NCBI RefSeq assembly: GCF_014648035.1
Contig: NZ_BMQI01000006.1
Location: 62,001 to 126,000, forward strand
DNA: 64,000 bases
Direction of reading: 5' to 3'
DNA from: Shewanella algicola
Lineage (GTDB): Bacteria; Pseudomonadota; Gammaproteobacteria; Enterobacterales; Shewanellaceae
The notes under the pieces: generated by a model
What the model was told of the DNA's origin: nothing
The model's input: the letters and a program-made list of their open reading frames with translations, nothing else
Databases searched by the model: none
Translations under genes and position numbers: made by a program
In this document: positions 1 to 7,564 of the stretch, piece by piece
Numbering within the stretch: position 1 is the stretch's first letter
Layout of the letters: each line of letters begins with the position of its first letter

Positions 1-145
1 CCCCAAACGCTTAGAGTGGGAGCACATTCAACAAGTGCTCGCCAATAATAATGGCAACGTATCAGAAACCGCCCGCCAACTCGGCATGCACCGTCGCACT
101 TTGCAGCGCAAGTTATTAAAAAAGCCCACGGCAGATAATCGATAG
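1..145 (+). CDS. Response regulator of the RegA/PrrA/ActR type, C-terminal end only
   Basis: Only the last 47 codons are in the window, read in frame from base 2 to the TAG at 143-145. The peptide holds a Fis-type helix-turn-helix, with [19 protein letters not shown] as the recognition helices. This is nearly diagnostic of the C-terminal output domain of RegA/PrrA/ActR redox-type response regulators. The receiver domain must lie upstream of the window. Family members act as DNA-binding partners of a membrane histidine kinase in respiratory control. That role here is inference, because the kinase is not visible. Confidence 0.75.
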   Translation, partial: PKRLEWEHIQQVLANNNGNVSETARQLGMHRRTLQRKLLKKPTADNR

Positions 146-242
146 TTTTTAATTTTTTGTTGAGTGGGTTAGATAGGCCTACGTTTTAATCAACATTGGC
201 CGTAAATGACCTATCTATCCAACTATGTAAACTGTTTTATAA

Positions 243-1307
243 TCAACCTTGAAGCTTATTCTTCTTGGCTAAAAGCTCGTTTCTGACAATTTCAGCACCG
301 GCAGTTAAGGCGTTAATTTTGTCTGTGGCTACTTGATGCGATAACGGCGCCATGCCGCAATTGGTGCAAGGGTAGAGCTTGTCTGCATCAACAAATTGCA
401 GGGCTTTGCGTAACGTGTCTGCCACTTCCTCTGGTGTTTCTATGGTATTGCTTGCCACGTCAATCGCGCCAACCATGACTTTTTTACCGCGAATGAGTTC
501 AAGCAGTTCTATTGGCACATGAGAGTTGTGGCATTCGAGTGAGATGATATCGATACTCGATTGTTGCAGTTTAGGAAACGCTTGCTCATATTGACGCCAC
601 TCTGATCCTAAGGATTTTTTCCAGTCGGTATTGGCTTTTATGCCATAGCCATAACATATATGTACCGCTGTTTCGCATTTAAGGCCTTCTATGGCTCGTT
701 CTAAACATGCAATGCCCCAATCATTCACCTCATCAAAAAACACGTTAAATGCTGGTTCATCAAATTGAATAATATCCACTCCCGCAGCCTCTAATTCTCT
801 GGCTTCTTGATTGAGTATTTTGGCAAATTCCCAGGCAAGTTTTTCGCGACTTTTGTAATGGTCATCAAAAAGTGTATCTATCATGGTCATGGGGCCAGGT
901 AGCGCCCATTTAATTGGTTGTGTGGTTTGCTGGCGTAAAAACTTGGCGTCTTCAACAAAGACTGACTTTTGCCGACTCACAGGCCCCACAACGGTAGGGA
1001 CGCTGGCATCATAGCGATCACGAATTTTAACGGTTTTACGTTTTTGAAAATCAACACCGTTGAGGTGTTCAATAAAGGTGGTGACAAAGTGTTGCCGTGT
1101 TTGCTCGCCATCGCTAACAATATTTATGCCTGCTTGCTGTTGGTCGTGTAATGACAAACGCAGCGCATCTTGTTTGCCAACAACTAACTCGTCACCTTGT
1201 AATTTCCAGGGGGACCACAGTGTTTCAGGTTCGGCCAGCCATAAAGGTTTAGGCAAACTGCCAGCTGTTGAAGTCGGTAATAGTGTGTTTTTAAGGTGTG
1301 TTTTCAT
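243..1307 (-). CDS. mesD: Core (folate-independent) methionine synthase, MesD type
   Basis: This 354-residue protein matches only the catalytic zinc barrel of cobalamin-independent methionine synthase; the N-terminal folate-binding half of MetE (about 750 residues) is absent. The zinc/thiolate ligands are visible: His216 and Cys218 in HICYG, Glu258 in SLECH, and Cys314 or Cys317 in PCTNCG. FDEP at 182-185 is another barrel motif. Core synthases transfer a methyl group to homocysteine to make methionine. The MesD family occurs in aerobes and has been reported to need a DUF1852 partner and oxygen, but not methyl-folate or cobalamin. The partner gene lies 56 bp upstream in the same direction, which supports assignment to this family. 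The methyl donor is unknown. Confidence 0.8.
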   Translation of the reverse strand: MKTHLKNTLLPTSTAGSLPKPLWLAEPETLWSPWKLQGDELVVGKQDALRLSLHDQQQAGINIVSDGEQTRQHFVTTFIEHLNGVDFQKRKTVKIRDRYDASVPTVVGPVSRQKSVFVEDAKFLRQQTTQPIKWALPGPMTMIDTLFDDHYKSREKLAWEFAKILNQEARELEAAGVDIIQFDEPAFNVFFDEVNDWGIACLERAIEGLKCETAVHICYGYGIKANTDWKKSLGSEWRQYEQAFPKLQQSSIDIISLECHNSHVPIELLELIRGKKVMVGAIDVASNTIETPEEVADTLRKALQFVDADKLYPCTNCGMAPLSHQVATDKINALTAGAEIVRNELLAKKNKLQG

Positions 1308-1363
1308 AGTATTAATGCCATCAATTGGGGTTAACGGTTAACCTGGGTTATTAAGCCTAGCGA

Positions 1364-2338
1364 TTACGCATAATGAGCAGTCCATTGCTCAAGCACTGCC
1401 TGGTAGGGCTTAATGAAGTGCTCCGCTGCAAATTTGCCTTGCGCACTTGCCAGTTGGCTACGTTCGGCGCGATCGTAAACAATCTGAGTGAGTGAATGAT
1501 CGAGGTTATTTAAGTTCGGTTGATAGCATTTGCCTGCCACGGCATTAGCATTATAAATCTCAGGTCGGTAGATTTTTTGAAAGGTGCCCATGGTGCTAAT
1601 GGTACTTATTAGCTCAAGGTGGCTGTAGTCATTGAGTAAATCACCCACAAAATAAAACGCGAGCGGCGCAACACTATTGGGCGGCATAAAGTAGCGTACC
1701 TGTAACCCCATTTTTTGGAAATATTGCTCAGTTAACGACGACTCATTGGGCAGGTATTCAACCCCTAATACCGGATGCTGATTTTCAGTGCGTTGATAGG
1801 TTTTGTTATCGGAAACACTGAGGCAGATAACCGGTGGCTTAGCAAAGTGCTGTTTGTAAACATCTGAATTCACAAAAGACTTAAATAGCTTGCCATGCAG
1901 TTCGCCAAAGTCAGTTGGAATACTAAATTGCGCTTGGTCTTTGTTATGTTCTGGCAGTAAGACGCTAAAGTCGTAATCGCGTAAATAAGATGAAAAGTTA
2001 TTACCAACAATACCGTCAATGCGTTTGTTGGTTTTGCTATCCACAATGGTGGTTTTCAAGATTTCAATCGACGGGAAGGCTTGGCCACTGCCTGCTATAT
2101 CGATATTGACCGAAATGATTTCAAGTTCGACTGTATAACGATTGCCTCTAGGGTTATCCCAATGCGCTAAGGCATTAAAACTATTGTCTATCATTGTTAA
2201 CGCGTTGCGTAAGTTGGCCTGACGATAGCTTCCACGGGCTAAATTGGCAAAGTTGGTGGTGATCCGCGTTGTGTCTGAGGGATGATAGTTTTCATCAAGA
2301 CAAATGCTATTAACGGTAAAGGTAAATTGTTTATTCAT
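1364..2338 (-). CDS. mesX: DUF1852 protein, MesX partner of the core methionine synthase
   Basis: This 324-residue soluble protein has no signal peptide or membrane segment. It is recognisable as DUF1852 from its N-terminal start (FTFTVNSICLDENYHPSD) and its strict pairing with a core MetE. DUF1852 was shown genetically to be required with MesD for methionine synthesis in the presence of oxygen. A putative oxygenase or methyl-donor-generating role is proposed but not established. It is the first gene of a two-gene operon with mesD and starts at an ATG. Upstream lies a 300 bp leader with several inverted repeats. I see no catalytic motif I can name. Confidence 0.78.
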   Translation of the reverse strand: MNKQFTFTVNSICLDENYHPSDTTRITTNFANLARGSYRQANLRNALTMIDNSFNALAHWDNPRGNRYTVELEIISVNIDIAGSGQAFPSIEILKTTIVDSKTNKRIDGIVGNNFSSYLRDYDFSVLLPEHNKDQAQFSIPTDFGELHGKLFKSFVNSDVYKQHFAKPPVICLSVSDNKTYQRTENQHPVLGVEYLPNESSLTEQYFQKMGLQVRYFMPPNSVAPLAFYFVGDLLNDYSHLELISTISTMGTFQKIYRPEIYNANAVAGKCYQPNLNNLDHSLTQIVYDRAERSQLASAQGKFAAEHFIKPYQAVLEQWTAHYA

Positions 2339-2383
2339 GATGTTGTGGTTCCCATTTTTCTGCTCTCAAACCCGAATTGATGC

Positions 2384-2451
2384 GTTACTCATTGCGCTGA
2401 CTGCTAAGTCAGTAGAGCTCAGCACTTTTTCAAACTGACGGCTTGAGTAAC
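2384..2451 (-). promoter_or_regulatory. Candidate structured leader upstream of mesX
   Basis: Two 8-bp complementary arms, GTTACTCA at 2384-2391 and TGAGTAAC at 2444-2451, enclose a hairpin CTGAC-N6-GTCAG at 2397-2412. A further GTCAG copy (read on the minus strand near 2435-2440) could pair alternatively with the same hairpin arm. The set lies 46-113 bp upstream of the mesX start. It matches no riboswitch class that I recognise. It could equally be a protein-binding inverted repeat. Confidence 0.35.
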
Positions 2452-2629
2452 AGCTTAATATCAAATCTAAATAAGCTTGTTTGCTAAGCGATGAGTTATT
2501 TATACGTGGTTTGGCACTTCAACAAAAACGGGTTTATTTCACCTGCAACATGAGCGCAATTCATCATCAGTAAACAGTGTGATTAGCTTAGGCAGTCGCC
2601 TGAAGTTAACATTGGTTGTTAGCGACTTT

Positions 2630-2735
2630 TTCGTCCTCCCGGCAATGCTTTTGAGCCGGGAACCAGGTGTTTACGTTGTACTTTTGTCGTTTATGGACCG
2701 CGGCCGCTAACGTCGCTTTGCCCACACCATAACAA
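2630..2735 (-). repeat. Composite dispersed repeat, partial inverted copy
   Basis: Read on the minus strand, it shares two blocks with the units at 6-7.3 kb. One is the gcg..ACGTTAG(c)GGCCGC..CAT block. The other is the block around the CCCGGCT..GCCGGGA hairpin, here with small substitutions. It lacks the small-ORF part of the full unit. It lies between mesX and the accessory DUF4124 gene. Confidence 0.55.
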
Positions 2736-3268
2736 GAGTGGCCAATGAAAGTTGGTCACTAATTTAGATGCTATCTAGTTCATTTTTGGACGGAAAGTGT
2801 TAAAAAATTTAATGCAGACTAAATGATAGTGCTAGGTAACGATACTCAATGTAATCACTTCTATGACACGTGGTAAACCCATCCCTGGGCCCTCTGCGAA
2901 AACATCCCTGTTTTCGAAGGTCATAGCTGCGATGACTTCCGCCGTATAGTTATCTTCGATTTAACCTTAGTTTGTAATTGAACGATCTAATGCATTTCTG
3001 GACATAAATTAGCTTGTAGGACAAGTATTGAACTGTTTCTATCCCTACTAAATTCATAACCAGAAAGTGAGTTAGGTCATTTCTTTAAAGAGAGTAAATG
3101 AACCGCCCTCGGCAATATCACCTGCGTTGCTCTACCCGAAGGGAATGCCATGTTGATGCCTGGAGTCTCATTGGCCATTCTGCCGTGTGCAGAGCTGCAT
3201 GCAGGGTGGTATGGAGGCTAGATACCTCCGGCTAGCCGATTAGTTTTAAAATAACTGACCAAGCATGG

Positions 3269-3928
3269 TTAATTGTTACAACCATATTGAAATCTCTTTT
3301 CAGGGGAAAATCGATTTCTTTTATAACGAAATTCACACTTTAGTCCTGCTACATTCCATTTCCAGGTGTAGTCACCTTCATTAAACCTATTCTCAGGGGG
3401 GCCAAAGCCTCTACTTGATAATATGCTAATAATCTTGCTATCACTTAGATCCAAAAAAGGATGTGAATTAGCATCATCGTTATATACTGCTTTCCTCACA
3501 AAAAATAATTTATAGTCTTTGGATACAGAAAATAGATATTCTAAGCTTTCATCCGTTAATAATAATTTTTCCAAATTAACATCAGGTTCATTAACTAATT
3601 TTTTGATATCAATTCCATGAAAACTACTTTTTTGAACTCCAGAAAGAACCTGACTAAATTTATCAAATTTTAATGATTCTAAGTAGTGCTCGATGCTTTT
3701 GGAATCATAACCTTGAAGTGGTTCTATTTTTTCATTAACAGAAGCTAAATTAGAAACATCATTAGGTTGAGGCTCCCTTTTATTTAATTTCTCTTCCGTG
3801 CCTGAATCAGTTAAGCAAGGCATATCACTATATGTGACTTTACCGCTTGAATCTTTACATTTAAAAATATCTGACGCTGTCCCTAAAAATGAAATAGAAC
3901 ATAGCCCAATTATTAGAAGTTTTCTCAT
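3269..3928 (-). CDS. DUF4124-domain secreted protein
   Basis: The 219-residue protein starts with a signal peptide (MRKLLIIGLCSISFLGTAS) and then a DUF4124 motif (IFKCKDSSGKVTYSDMPC, about residues 21-38). DUF4124 is a small periplasmic or secreted domain of unknown function, usually with a conserved Cys pair, both seen here. The rest is charged and Lys/Ser/Asn-rich without a named domain. A second Cys pair lies near the C-terminus (KCEF, YGCNN). The gene is markedly more AT-rich than its neighbours and sits among repeats next to an attC-like hairpin and intron remnants, so I infer recent horizontal acquisition. Confidence 0.65.
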   Translation of the reverse strand: MRKLLIIGLCSISFLGTASDIFKCKDSSGKVTYSDMPCLTDSGTEEKLNKREPQPNDVSNLASVNEKIEPLQGYDSKSIEHYLESLKFDKFSQVLSGVQKSSFHGIDIKKLVNEPDVNLEKLLLTDESLEYLFSVSKDYKLFFVRKAVYNDDANSHPFLDLSDSKIISILSSRGFGPPENRFNEGDYTWKWNVAGLKCEFRYKRNRFSPEKRFQYGCNN

Positions 3929-3939
3929 ACGTATCCTTT

Positions 3940-4056
3940 AAAACTAGCGCTCGCTTAAGGGGTGCAAAACGTAGCGGCTATTTGGTTAAACTTGGGCGAA
4001 GCACCAAAACAAATTGCCGTGTAGTTTTGGTGTCCCAGTGAGCTTGCGAGCGACTT
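3940..4056 (+). repeat. attC-like (integron cassette recombination site) hairpin
   Basis: The stretch can fold as a long imperfect hairpin. CGCTCGC near 3948 pairs with GCGAGCG near 4045, and CACCAAAAC near 4001 pairs perfectly with GTTTTGGTG near 4023. CTTAAGGGG..AACG..GCGGC..TTTGG and TGTCCCAGTGAGC resemble the left and middle parts of Vibrio/Shewanella attC repeats. A clear GTTRRRY core at the right end is not seen. The adjacent DUF4124 gene runs in the opposite direction from a standard cassette. The call is therefore tentative. Confidence 0.35.
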
Positions 4057-4435
4057 GATGCGCTTGTATACGCCAAGCATGGGCATGAACTAATAAGGTG
4101 AAAGTCCTCTGTAGGAAGGTCACAGGTAAGCCCGTTACTCTTATCAATTAGAGAATAACATCCTGTTATTAAACGTTAACTACTAGCGAATGGCAAGGGC
4201 TTAATCGCGATGTTTGGTCTGGAGGAGGCCACTAGCCTTTTTATGATAAAGAATGCGAGCCGATGAACAAGAACATCATATGAGGCATAGGCTAGGAATG
4301 AGTTGGTAAGGGTAGCCCCGCGAAGCATGGGTACAAGACGACGAATCAAAATAAACATGCTCCCCATTTTTAAGCAGCTGTTGCTTGTGAGAGGGCTAAC
4401 CCCACAAAGTGTTTTGGGTATCACAAGTTAAGGCT
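4057..4435 (+). ncRNA. Group II intron fragment (5' domain I region, no maturase)
   Basis: The plus strand carries hallmark phrases of bacterial group II intron domain I. These are GGTGAAAGTCC near 4100, AATGGCAAGGGC..ATCGCGA near 4187-4210, TCTGGAGGAGGCCAC, and GAACATCATATGAGGCATAGG near 4268-4290. No reverse transcriptase/maturase ORF follows, and I find no domain V hairpin before the next remnant. It is therefore a 5' fragment that cannot move by itself. It directly follows the attC-like hairpin; some group IIC introns target such sites, but I cannot establish the class. An open frame on the opposite strand here is an artefact of the RNA structure. Confidence 0.6.
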
Positions 4436-4646
4436 CTGGCGTAGCTCTACTCTTGTTTTAAGTGATGACCAGGGACACAGAAAAAATATTGAGTAATGCC
4501 AAGCTCAAATAAACAGTTAATAAAATAGGATTATATTCACTAAGAGATGGATGGGTCGCAGTTCATTATTGTAATAAATAGCTAACCAAAAAGTGAGTTA
4601 GGCCATTTCTTTAAAGTGTTCAAGAAATGGGTGGCATCGTTTTTGC

Positions 4647-4889
4647 CAGGTTGAAGATACCGGTCGGATTATTCGAGAAGATAAGCGTGGCGCTATTAGC
4701 TCAAGCAGTCAGGACATTCTGAATCGATTAAACATCCCCGCCGAGAATTGGCTTAAAATCACCACTGAGTTTGGTGCATTATTTAAAGGTGCTGTCGGCG
4801 CCTTACCTGCGTTAACCGAATACTGTGAGCATTTAGACCGAAAACGACGACAAGGCGCGGCAAATTGTCATCGCTGGCTGTGCGCTTAA
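4647..4889 (+). pseudogene. C-terminal remnant of a REP-associated (Y1-type) transposase
   Basis: In frame up to the TAA at 4887-4889, the peptide reads TGRIIREDKRGAI, then NIPAENWLKITTEFG, then YCEHLDRKRRQG. This matches the C-terminal tail of the roughly 320-residue Y1-type transposases common in Shewanella, which usually read LVDWTGRIIREDKRG. The catalytic HUH and Tyr part is missing, and the frame upstream of about 4653 is unrelated, so this is a relic. A 27-base direct repeat (GTTCAAGAAATGGGTGGCAT and onward) occurs at 4618-4644 and again at 5082-5108, flanking the remnant's left side and a spot downstream. Confidence 0.65.
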
Positions 4890-5130
4890 GCATTAATTAT
4901 TGAAAAACCACTATCTTCCTTACAATTGATTGATATCAAGATTTTCTGCTGTGTTGAATTTCTTAGATGACCATAAATCACTCATTTAACGATAATATTT
5001 TAGCCATATCGATAACAATTGATGAGTTGAACACATCGACCGTAACCCTCGCCAAAGCCATGAAAACGAGTTATGTTATTTGTTCAAGAAATGGGTGGCA
5101 TCGTTTTTTCGGTGGCATCGTTTTTTCCGG

Positions 5131-5637
5131 TTACATGCTGAGCTCATAGTGGCTACTCAGCTGGTTAATTTGATCTTGGTGCTTGTTTAGAAGTGGACTT
5201 ATCAACATTGCTTCCGTACCACCTTTTTGTAGAGTAGAAACAACCTCACTAGGATCACTATATTTGTACAGGAACGGCAAACCATGCTCTTTAAAGTATT
5301 CATGAATCCCAAGCGCTGATGATGTAGCTTCTGCACTATTGGAAATCTGAAATCGATGCTGCCCAATTCCTTCGATATTCCCTAGCTCTGCGCCCACAAT
5401 ACAAATTCTCTCGTTTCCTGCTTTGAACTCTACTGCAACATTACCTACTGCATCAAAGTCATTTATGTGATTTATGCAACTTATATGAAGATACCAATTA
5501 ACATCACCTTCATTTTTCTTGAAGTGACGTTGACTCTTAACAAACTTCCAGTCAGTTAAAAGAATCTTCAGCTCTTCGATAAATACATTTTGTAGATCAG
5601 ATACTTTCATGGCATGTAACAGCTTATTGAACGGCAA
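5131..5637 (-). CDS. Orphan hypothetical protein
   Basis: This open frame of up to 168 codons begins at TTG 5637; an ATG at 5610 gives 159 codons and is equally plausible. Neither start has a strong Shine-Dalgarno. The protein is soluble, mixed alpha/beta and acidic, without signal peptide or membrane segment. I do not recognise the family. The order of short aromatic strands (WYLHISCINHI, NVAVEFKAG) followed by helices recalls small immunity or DUF4304-like proteins, but this is only an impression. Its isolation among mobile-element remnants suggests accessory origin. Confidence 0.5.
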   Translation of the reverse strand: MPFNKLLHAMKVSDLQNVFIEELKILLTDWKFVKSQRHFKKNEGDVNWYLHISCINHINDFDAVGNVAVEFKAGNERICIVGAELGNIEGIGQHRFQISNSAEATSSALGIHEYFKEHGLPFLYKYSDPSEVVSTLQKGGTEAMLISPLLNKHQDQINQLSSHYELSM

Positions 5638-5998
5638 AGTAAATTTAAAGTCGGCCGTTCAAGTTATTGATTAATAACATCCTACATTTACTATCTTCTT
5701 GATGTAAAGCCGTTTTATTTAACTCTACTGACAAATAAAAGCGGGCTTGCGCATTAAAAGTGGACTCAAGATGCTGCAATAAATAAAAATTAATTTATTT
5801 CAATGTGTTACAAAATAATCAAATTATTTATCGTACTACTTTAGTTTACTTGTTAGCCGGTTTGTCTTAAAAACACGCCAAACACCATTACAACTGTTTT
5901 TGTTTACATTACACACAACATAAAGGTAGGGATTATGGCTCACACAGGATACTGATCCGATATTTTTAAGTCAGTTAAGATGTGCTGTTAGACGCTAG

Positions 5999-6200
5999 GC
6001 GTAGCGCCACGACGTGAGTGGCCGCAGGCCATGAATACAAAACGACCAAACAATAAAAACAAACACCTAGATCCCGTCTAAAAAGCATTGCCGGGACGAC
6101 GAGAAAACAGCTAACAAGCTTTTATCCAAAAATGAGCTAGATGCCTCAGCTTGAAATGCCTAAATTCAACTCTGAACTTGAGGCCGTTGAAGAAAATGTT
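5999..6200 (+). repeat. Composite dispersed repeat, unit 1
   Basis: The unit has three blocks in order. The first is a GCGCCACGACGTnAGTGGCC box ending in GCAGGCCAT. The second is CACCTaGATCCCGtCTAAAAAGCATTGCCGGGACGACGAGAAA, containing a CCCGGC/GCCGGG-type hairpin. The third is a tail around AACTCTGAACTTGAGGCC that encodes the NSELEAVE peptide. The same order recurs in units 2 and 3, so the blocks move or duplicate together. In this unit the tail's short frame runs off into unrelated sequence after GAAGAA. Confidence 0.7.
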
Positions 6201-6238
6201 GCCACTGGTTCATATTTGAAACAAACTACGCGGCAACA

Positions 6239-6334
6239 ATGAGTTACGAATATTTCTTGCAACAGTTCAAATTCAACTTTGAACTTGAGGCCGTTGAAGA
6301 AAATGACGTGAGCTGGCCATGGACGGCCAGCTAG
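6239..6334 (+). pseudogene. Degenerate copy of the repeat-borne small ORF
   Basis: The ATG at 6239 opens a 31-codon frame starting MSYEYFLQQFKFNFELEAVEE and then diverging (NDVSWPWTAS). It matches the 27-codon small ORF near the right end of the window from MSY through ELEAVE. It lacks a Shine-Dalgarno (ACGCGGCAACA precedes ATG) and the conserved FLQKNT end, so I regard it as a decayed copy. Sequence following it (CCCCATCTGAAGCGTTAGCATTTTC) is also shared with the right-end copy. Confidence 0.45.
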
Positions 6335-6523
6335 CTTTAGAGGGGAAGGGACGCCCCATCTGAAGCGTTAGCATTTTCGAATAAGGCTGAAGAATACTCA
6401 GACGAAGTTAAAAGCTGGATTTGACCACGTCGCGAAATTATCGCTTTTCAGATAATTTTGATGTGGCGGCTGGGAGATCCAAGAGGGAACAGCCGTTGGT
6501 TTCCTCTTGGTCTGGTGTGGGCG

Positions 6524-6733
6524 AAGCGCCACGACGTTAGTGGCCGCAGGCCATATGTACAAAACAAAAACAACAAACACCTGGATCCCGGCTAAAAAGC
6601 ATTGCCGGGACGACGAGAAAGCAGCTAACAAGCTTCTATCCAAAAATGAGTTAGATGCCTCAGCTTGAAATGCCTAAATTCAACTCTGAACTTGAGGCCG
6701 TTGAAGACTTTTTACAAGTGAATACGTGAACTG
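6524..6733 (+). repeat. Composite dispersed repeat, unit 2
   Basis: This is a full-length unit. The ACGACGTTAGTGGCCGCAGG box lies near 6530. The CCCGGCTAAAAAGCATTGCC hairpin block lies near 6588-6612. The tail has a short open frame at 6655-6729 (MPQLEMPKF, then NSELEAVEDFLQVNT). It is immediately followed by unit 3, so the two form a tandem pair. Confidence 0.7.
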
Positions 6734-6918
6734 GCATAAGTACAAAAGTACAAAACAAACACCTGGATCCCGTCTAAAAAGCATTGCCGGGACGACGAGA
6801 AAGCAGCTATAAAGCTTCTATCTAAAAATGAGTTAGATGCCCAGCTTGAAATACCTACATTCAACTCTGAACTTGAGGCCGTTGAAGACTCTTTACAAAA
6901 GAATACGTGAGCTGACCA
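6734..6918 (+). repeat. Composite dispersed repeat, unit 3
   Basis: This unit lacks most of the first box but keeps the CCCGTCTAAAAAGCATTGCC hairpin block and the tail. A one-base deletion relative to unit 2 (ATGCCcAGC instead of ATGCCTCAGC) removes the short frame's ATG. The reading is instead joined to upstream codons (ELDAQLEIPTF, then NSELEAVEDSLQKNT, stop at 6908-6910). The tail peptide is retained despite the changed start. Confidence 0.65.
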
Positions 6919-7112
6919 ACGCATGCACCTCACTAAACAACTCTTTAAAACTTGCTGATAAGACAAACATTAACAGCTTCATCATGGTGGTTTGCGAGCC
7001 GACCGTCCGACCCATGGACGGGTCGGTCGAGCTACATGGATGCACTAGCGCGTGTCGGTAAGTGAATGCCATGTTGAAGCCAAATAAAACCTTACCGCTA
7101 TATGTTTTGCAA

Positions 7113-7335
7113 TGGGTGAAGCGCCACGACGTGAGTGTTTGTAGGCCATAAGTACAAAAGCACAAAGCTAACACCTGGATCCCGGCTCAAAAGCATTGCC
7201 GGGACGACGACTAATGAAACACCTGGATCCCAAACTTAAGAATTAGAGTAACATTTAATCCAACTTTGGAGTCAGTGAAGTGCCACAACGCTAGTGGTCG
7301 TAGGCCATAAGTACAACGTATAAAAAAACACCTTA
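7113..7335 (+). repeat. Composite dispersed repeat, partial units 4 and 5
   Basis: Two truncated units follow one another. 7113-7215 has the GAAGCGCCACGACGTGAGTG box and the CCCGGCTCAAAAGCATTGCC hairpin. 7275-7320 has only a diverged first box (GAAGTGCCACAACGCTAGTG). Neither contains the small-ORF tail. Confidence 0.6.
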
Positions 7336-7495
7336 TCCCTATGACAAATTATCAATTTTACAGATGTAGCAAAGTCTGCTTTTCATTAGTACAAGCTGTC
7401 GTTACCATAGGTTTGGTTTCTCTCAGGCTCTTTTAAATATCGCAGCGCAGGCCTTCGATATGCTGAAAAGTTCCGTTGCAGAACTTGAACAAATC

Positions 7496-7519
7496 GACTC
7501 ATCGTCGATACGATGAGTC
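7496..7519. promoter_or_regulatory. Perfect 9-bp inverted repeat upstream of selO
   Basis: GACTCATCG (7496-7504) and CGATGAGTC (7511-7519) are exact complements separated by TCGATA. No T-run follows on either strand, so it is unlikely to be an intrinsic terminator. It ends 45 bp before the selO start and could be an operator or a leader hairpin. Confidence 0.35.
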
Positions 7520-7564
7520 ATCCAGTGGTGAACAAACCTTCTACTCAATCAACCAGGTATCCCT

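Larger units (their letters stand above)
2339..3268. other. Gene-free stretch with dispersed repeats
   Basis: I see no convincing gene here. Bases 2339-2460 are the leader of mesX (listed separately). About 2630-2735 is an inverted copy of the composite repeat found at 6-7.3 kb. 2880-2945 contains tight inverted repeats, including CGAAAACA-tccc-TGTTTTCG at 2898-2917. 3056-3092 (AAAGTGAGTTAGGTCATTTC core) recurs near 4580-4613. 3110-3245 contains the phrase CTGCGTTGCTCTACC, which recurs near 54880-54900. This is typical accessory or repeat-landing DNA. Confidence 0.6.
5638..7564. other. Repeat cluster without conventional genes
   Basis: I find no full-length gene. 5638-5990 is AT-rich with nothing recognisable. 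About 5999-7335 is a run of full and partial composite repeat units (listed separately); open frames on both strands here are translations of the repeats. 6479-6510 contains an inverted repeat, CCAAGAGG..CCTCTTGG. 7496-7519 is a perfect hairpin upstream of selO. The region may harbour small RNAs or short peptides, but only the repeat-borne small ORFs can be pointed to. Confidence 0.6.

Noticed and set aside
4176..4424. 82-codon open frame on the minus strand
   Set aside because: It lies entirely antisense to the group II intron domain I sequence; such frames are artefacts of the structured RNA.
4967..5149. 60-codon open frame on the plus strand
   Set aside because: No ribosome site, and its end is made of the 27-base direct repeat; no protein-like pattern.
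6398..7174. Several 74-93-codon open frames on both strands
   Set aside because: They are translations of the composite repeat blocks (typical artefactual phrases from the CCCGG hairpin) and have no ribosome sites.
5999..7335. CRISPR array
   Set aside because: Repeat units are about 200 bp and themselves composite, without short regular spacers; no cas genes are nearby.
7361..7519. Open frame ending in a plausible amphipathic peptide just before selO
   Set aside because: No ATG, GTG or TTG with a ribosome site was found, and its end coincides with the 7496 hairpin; probably chance.
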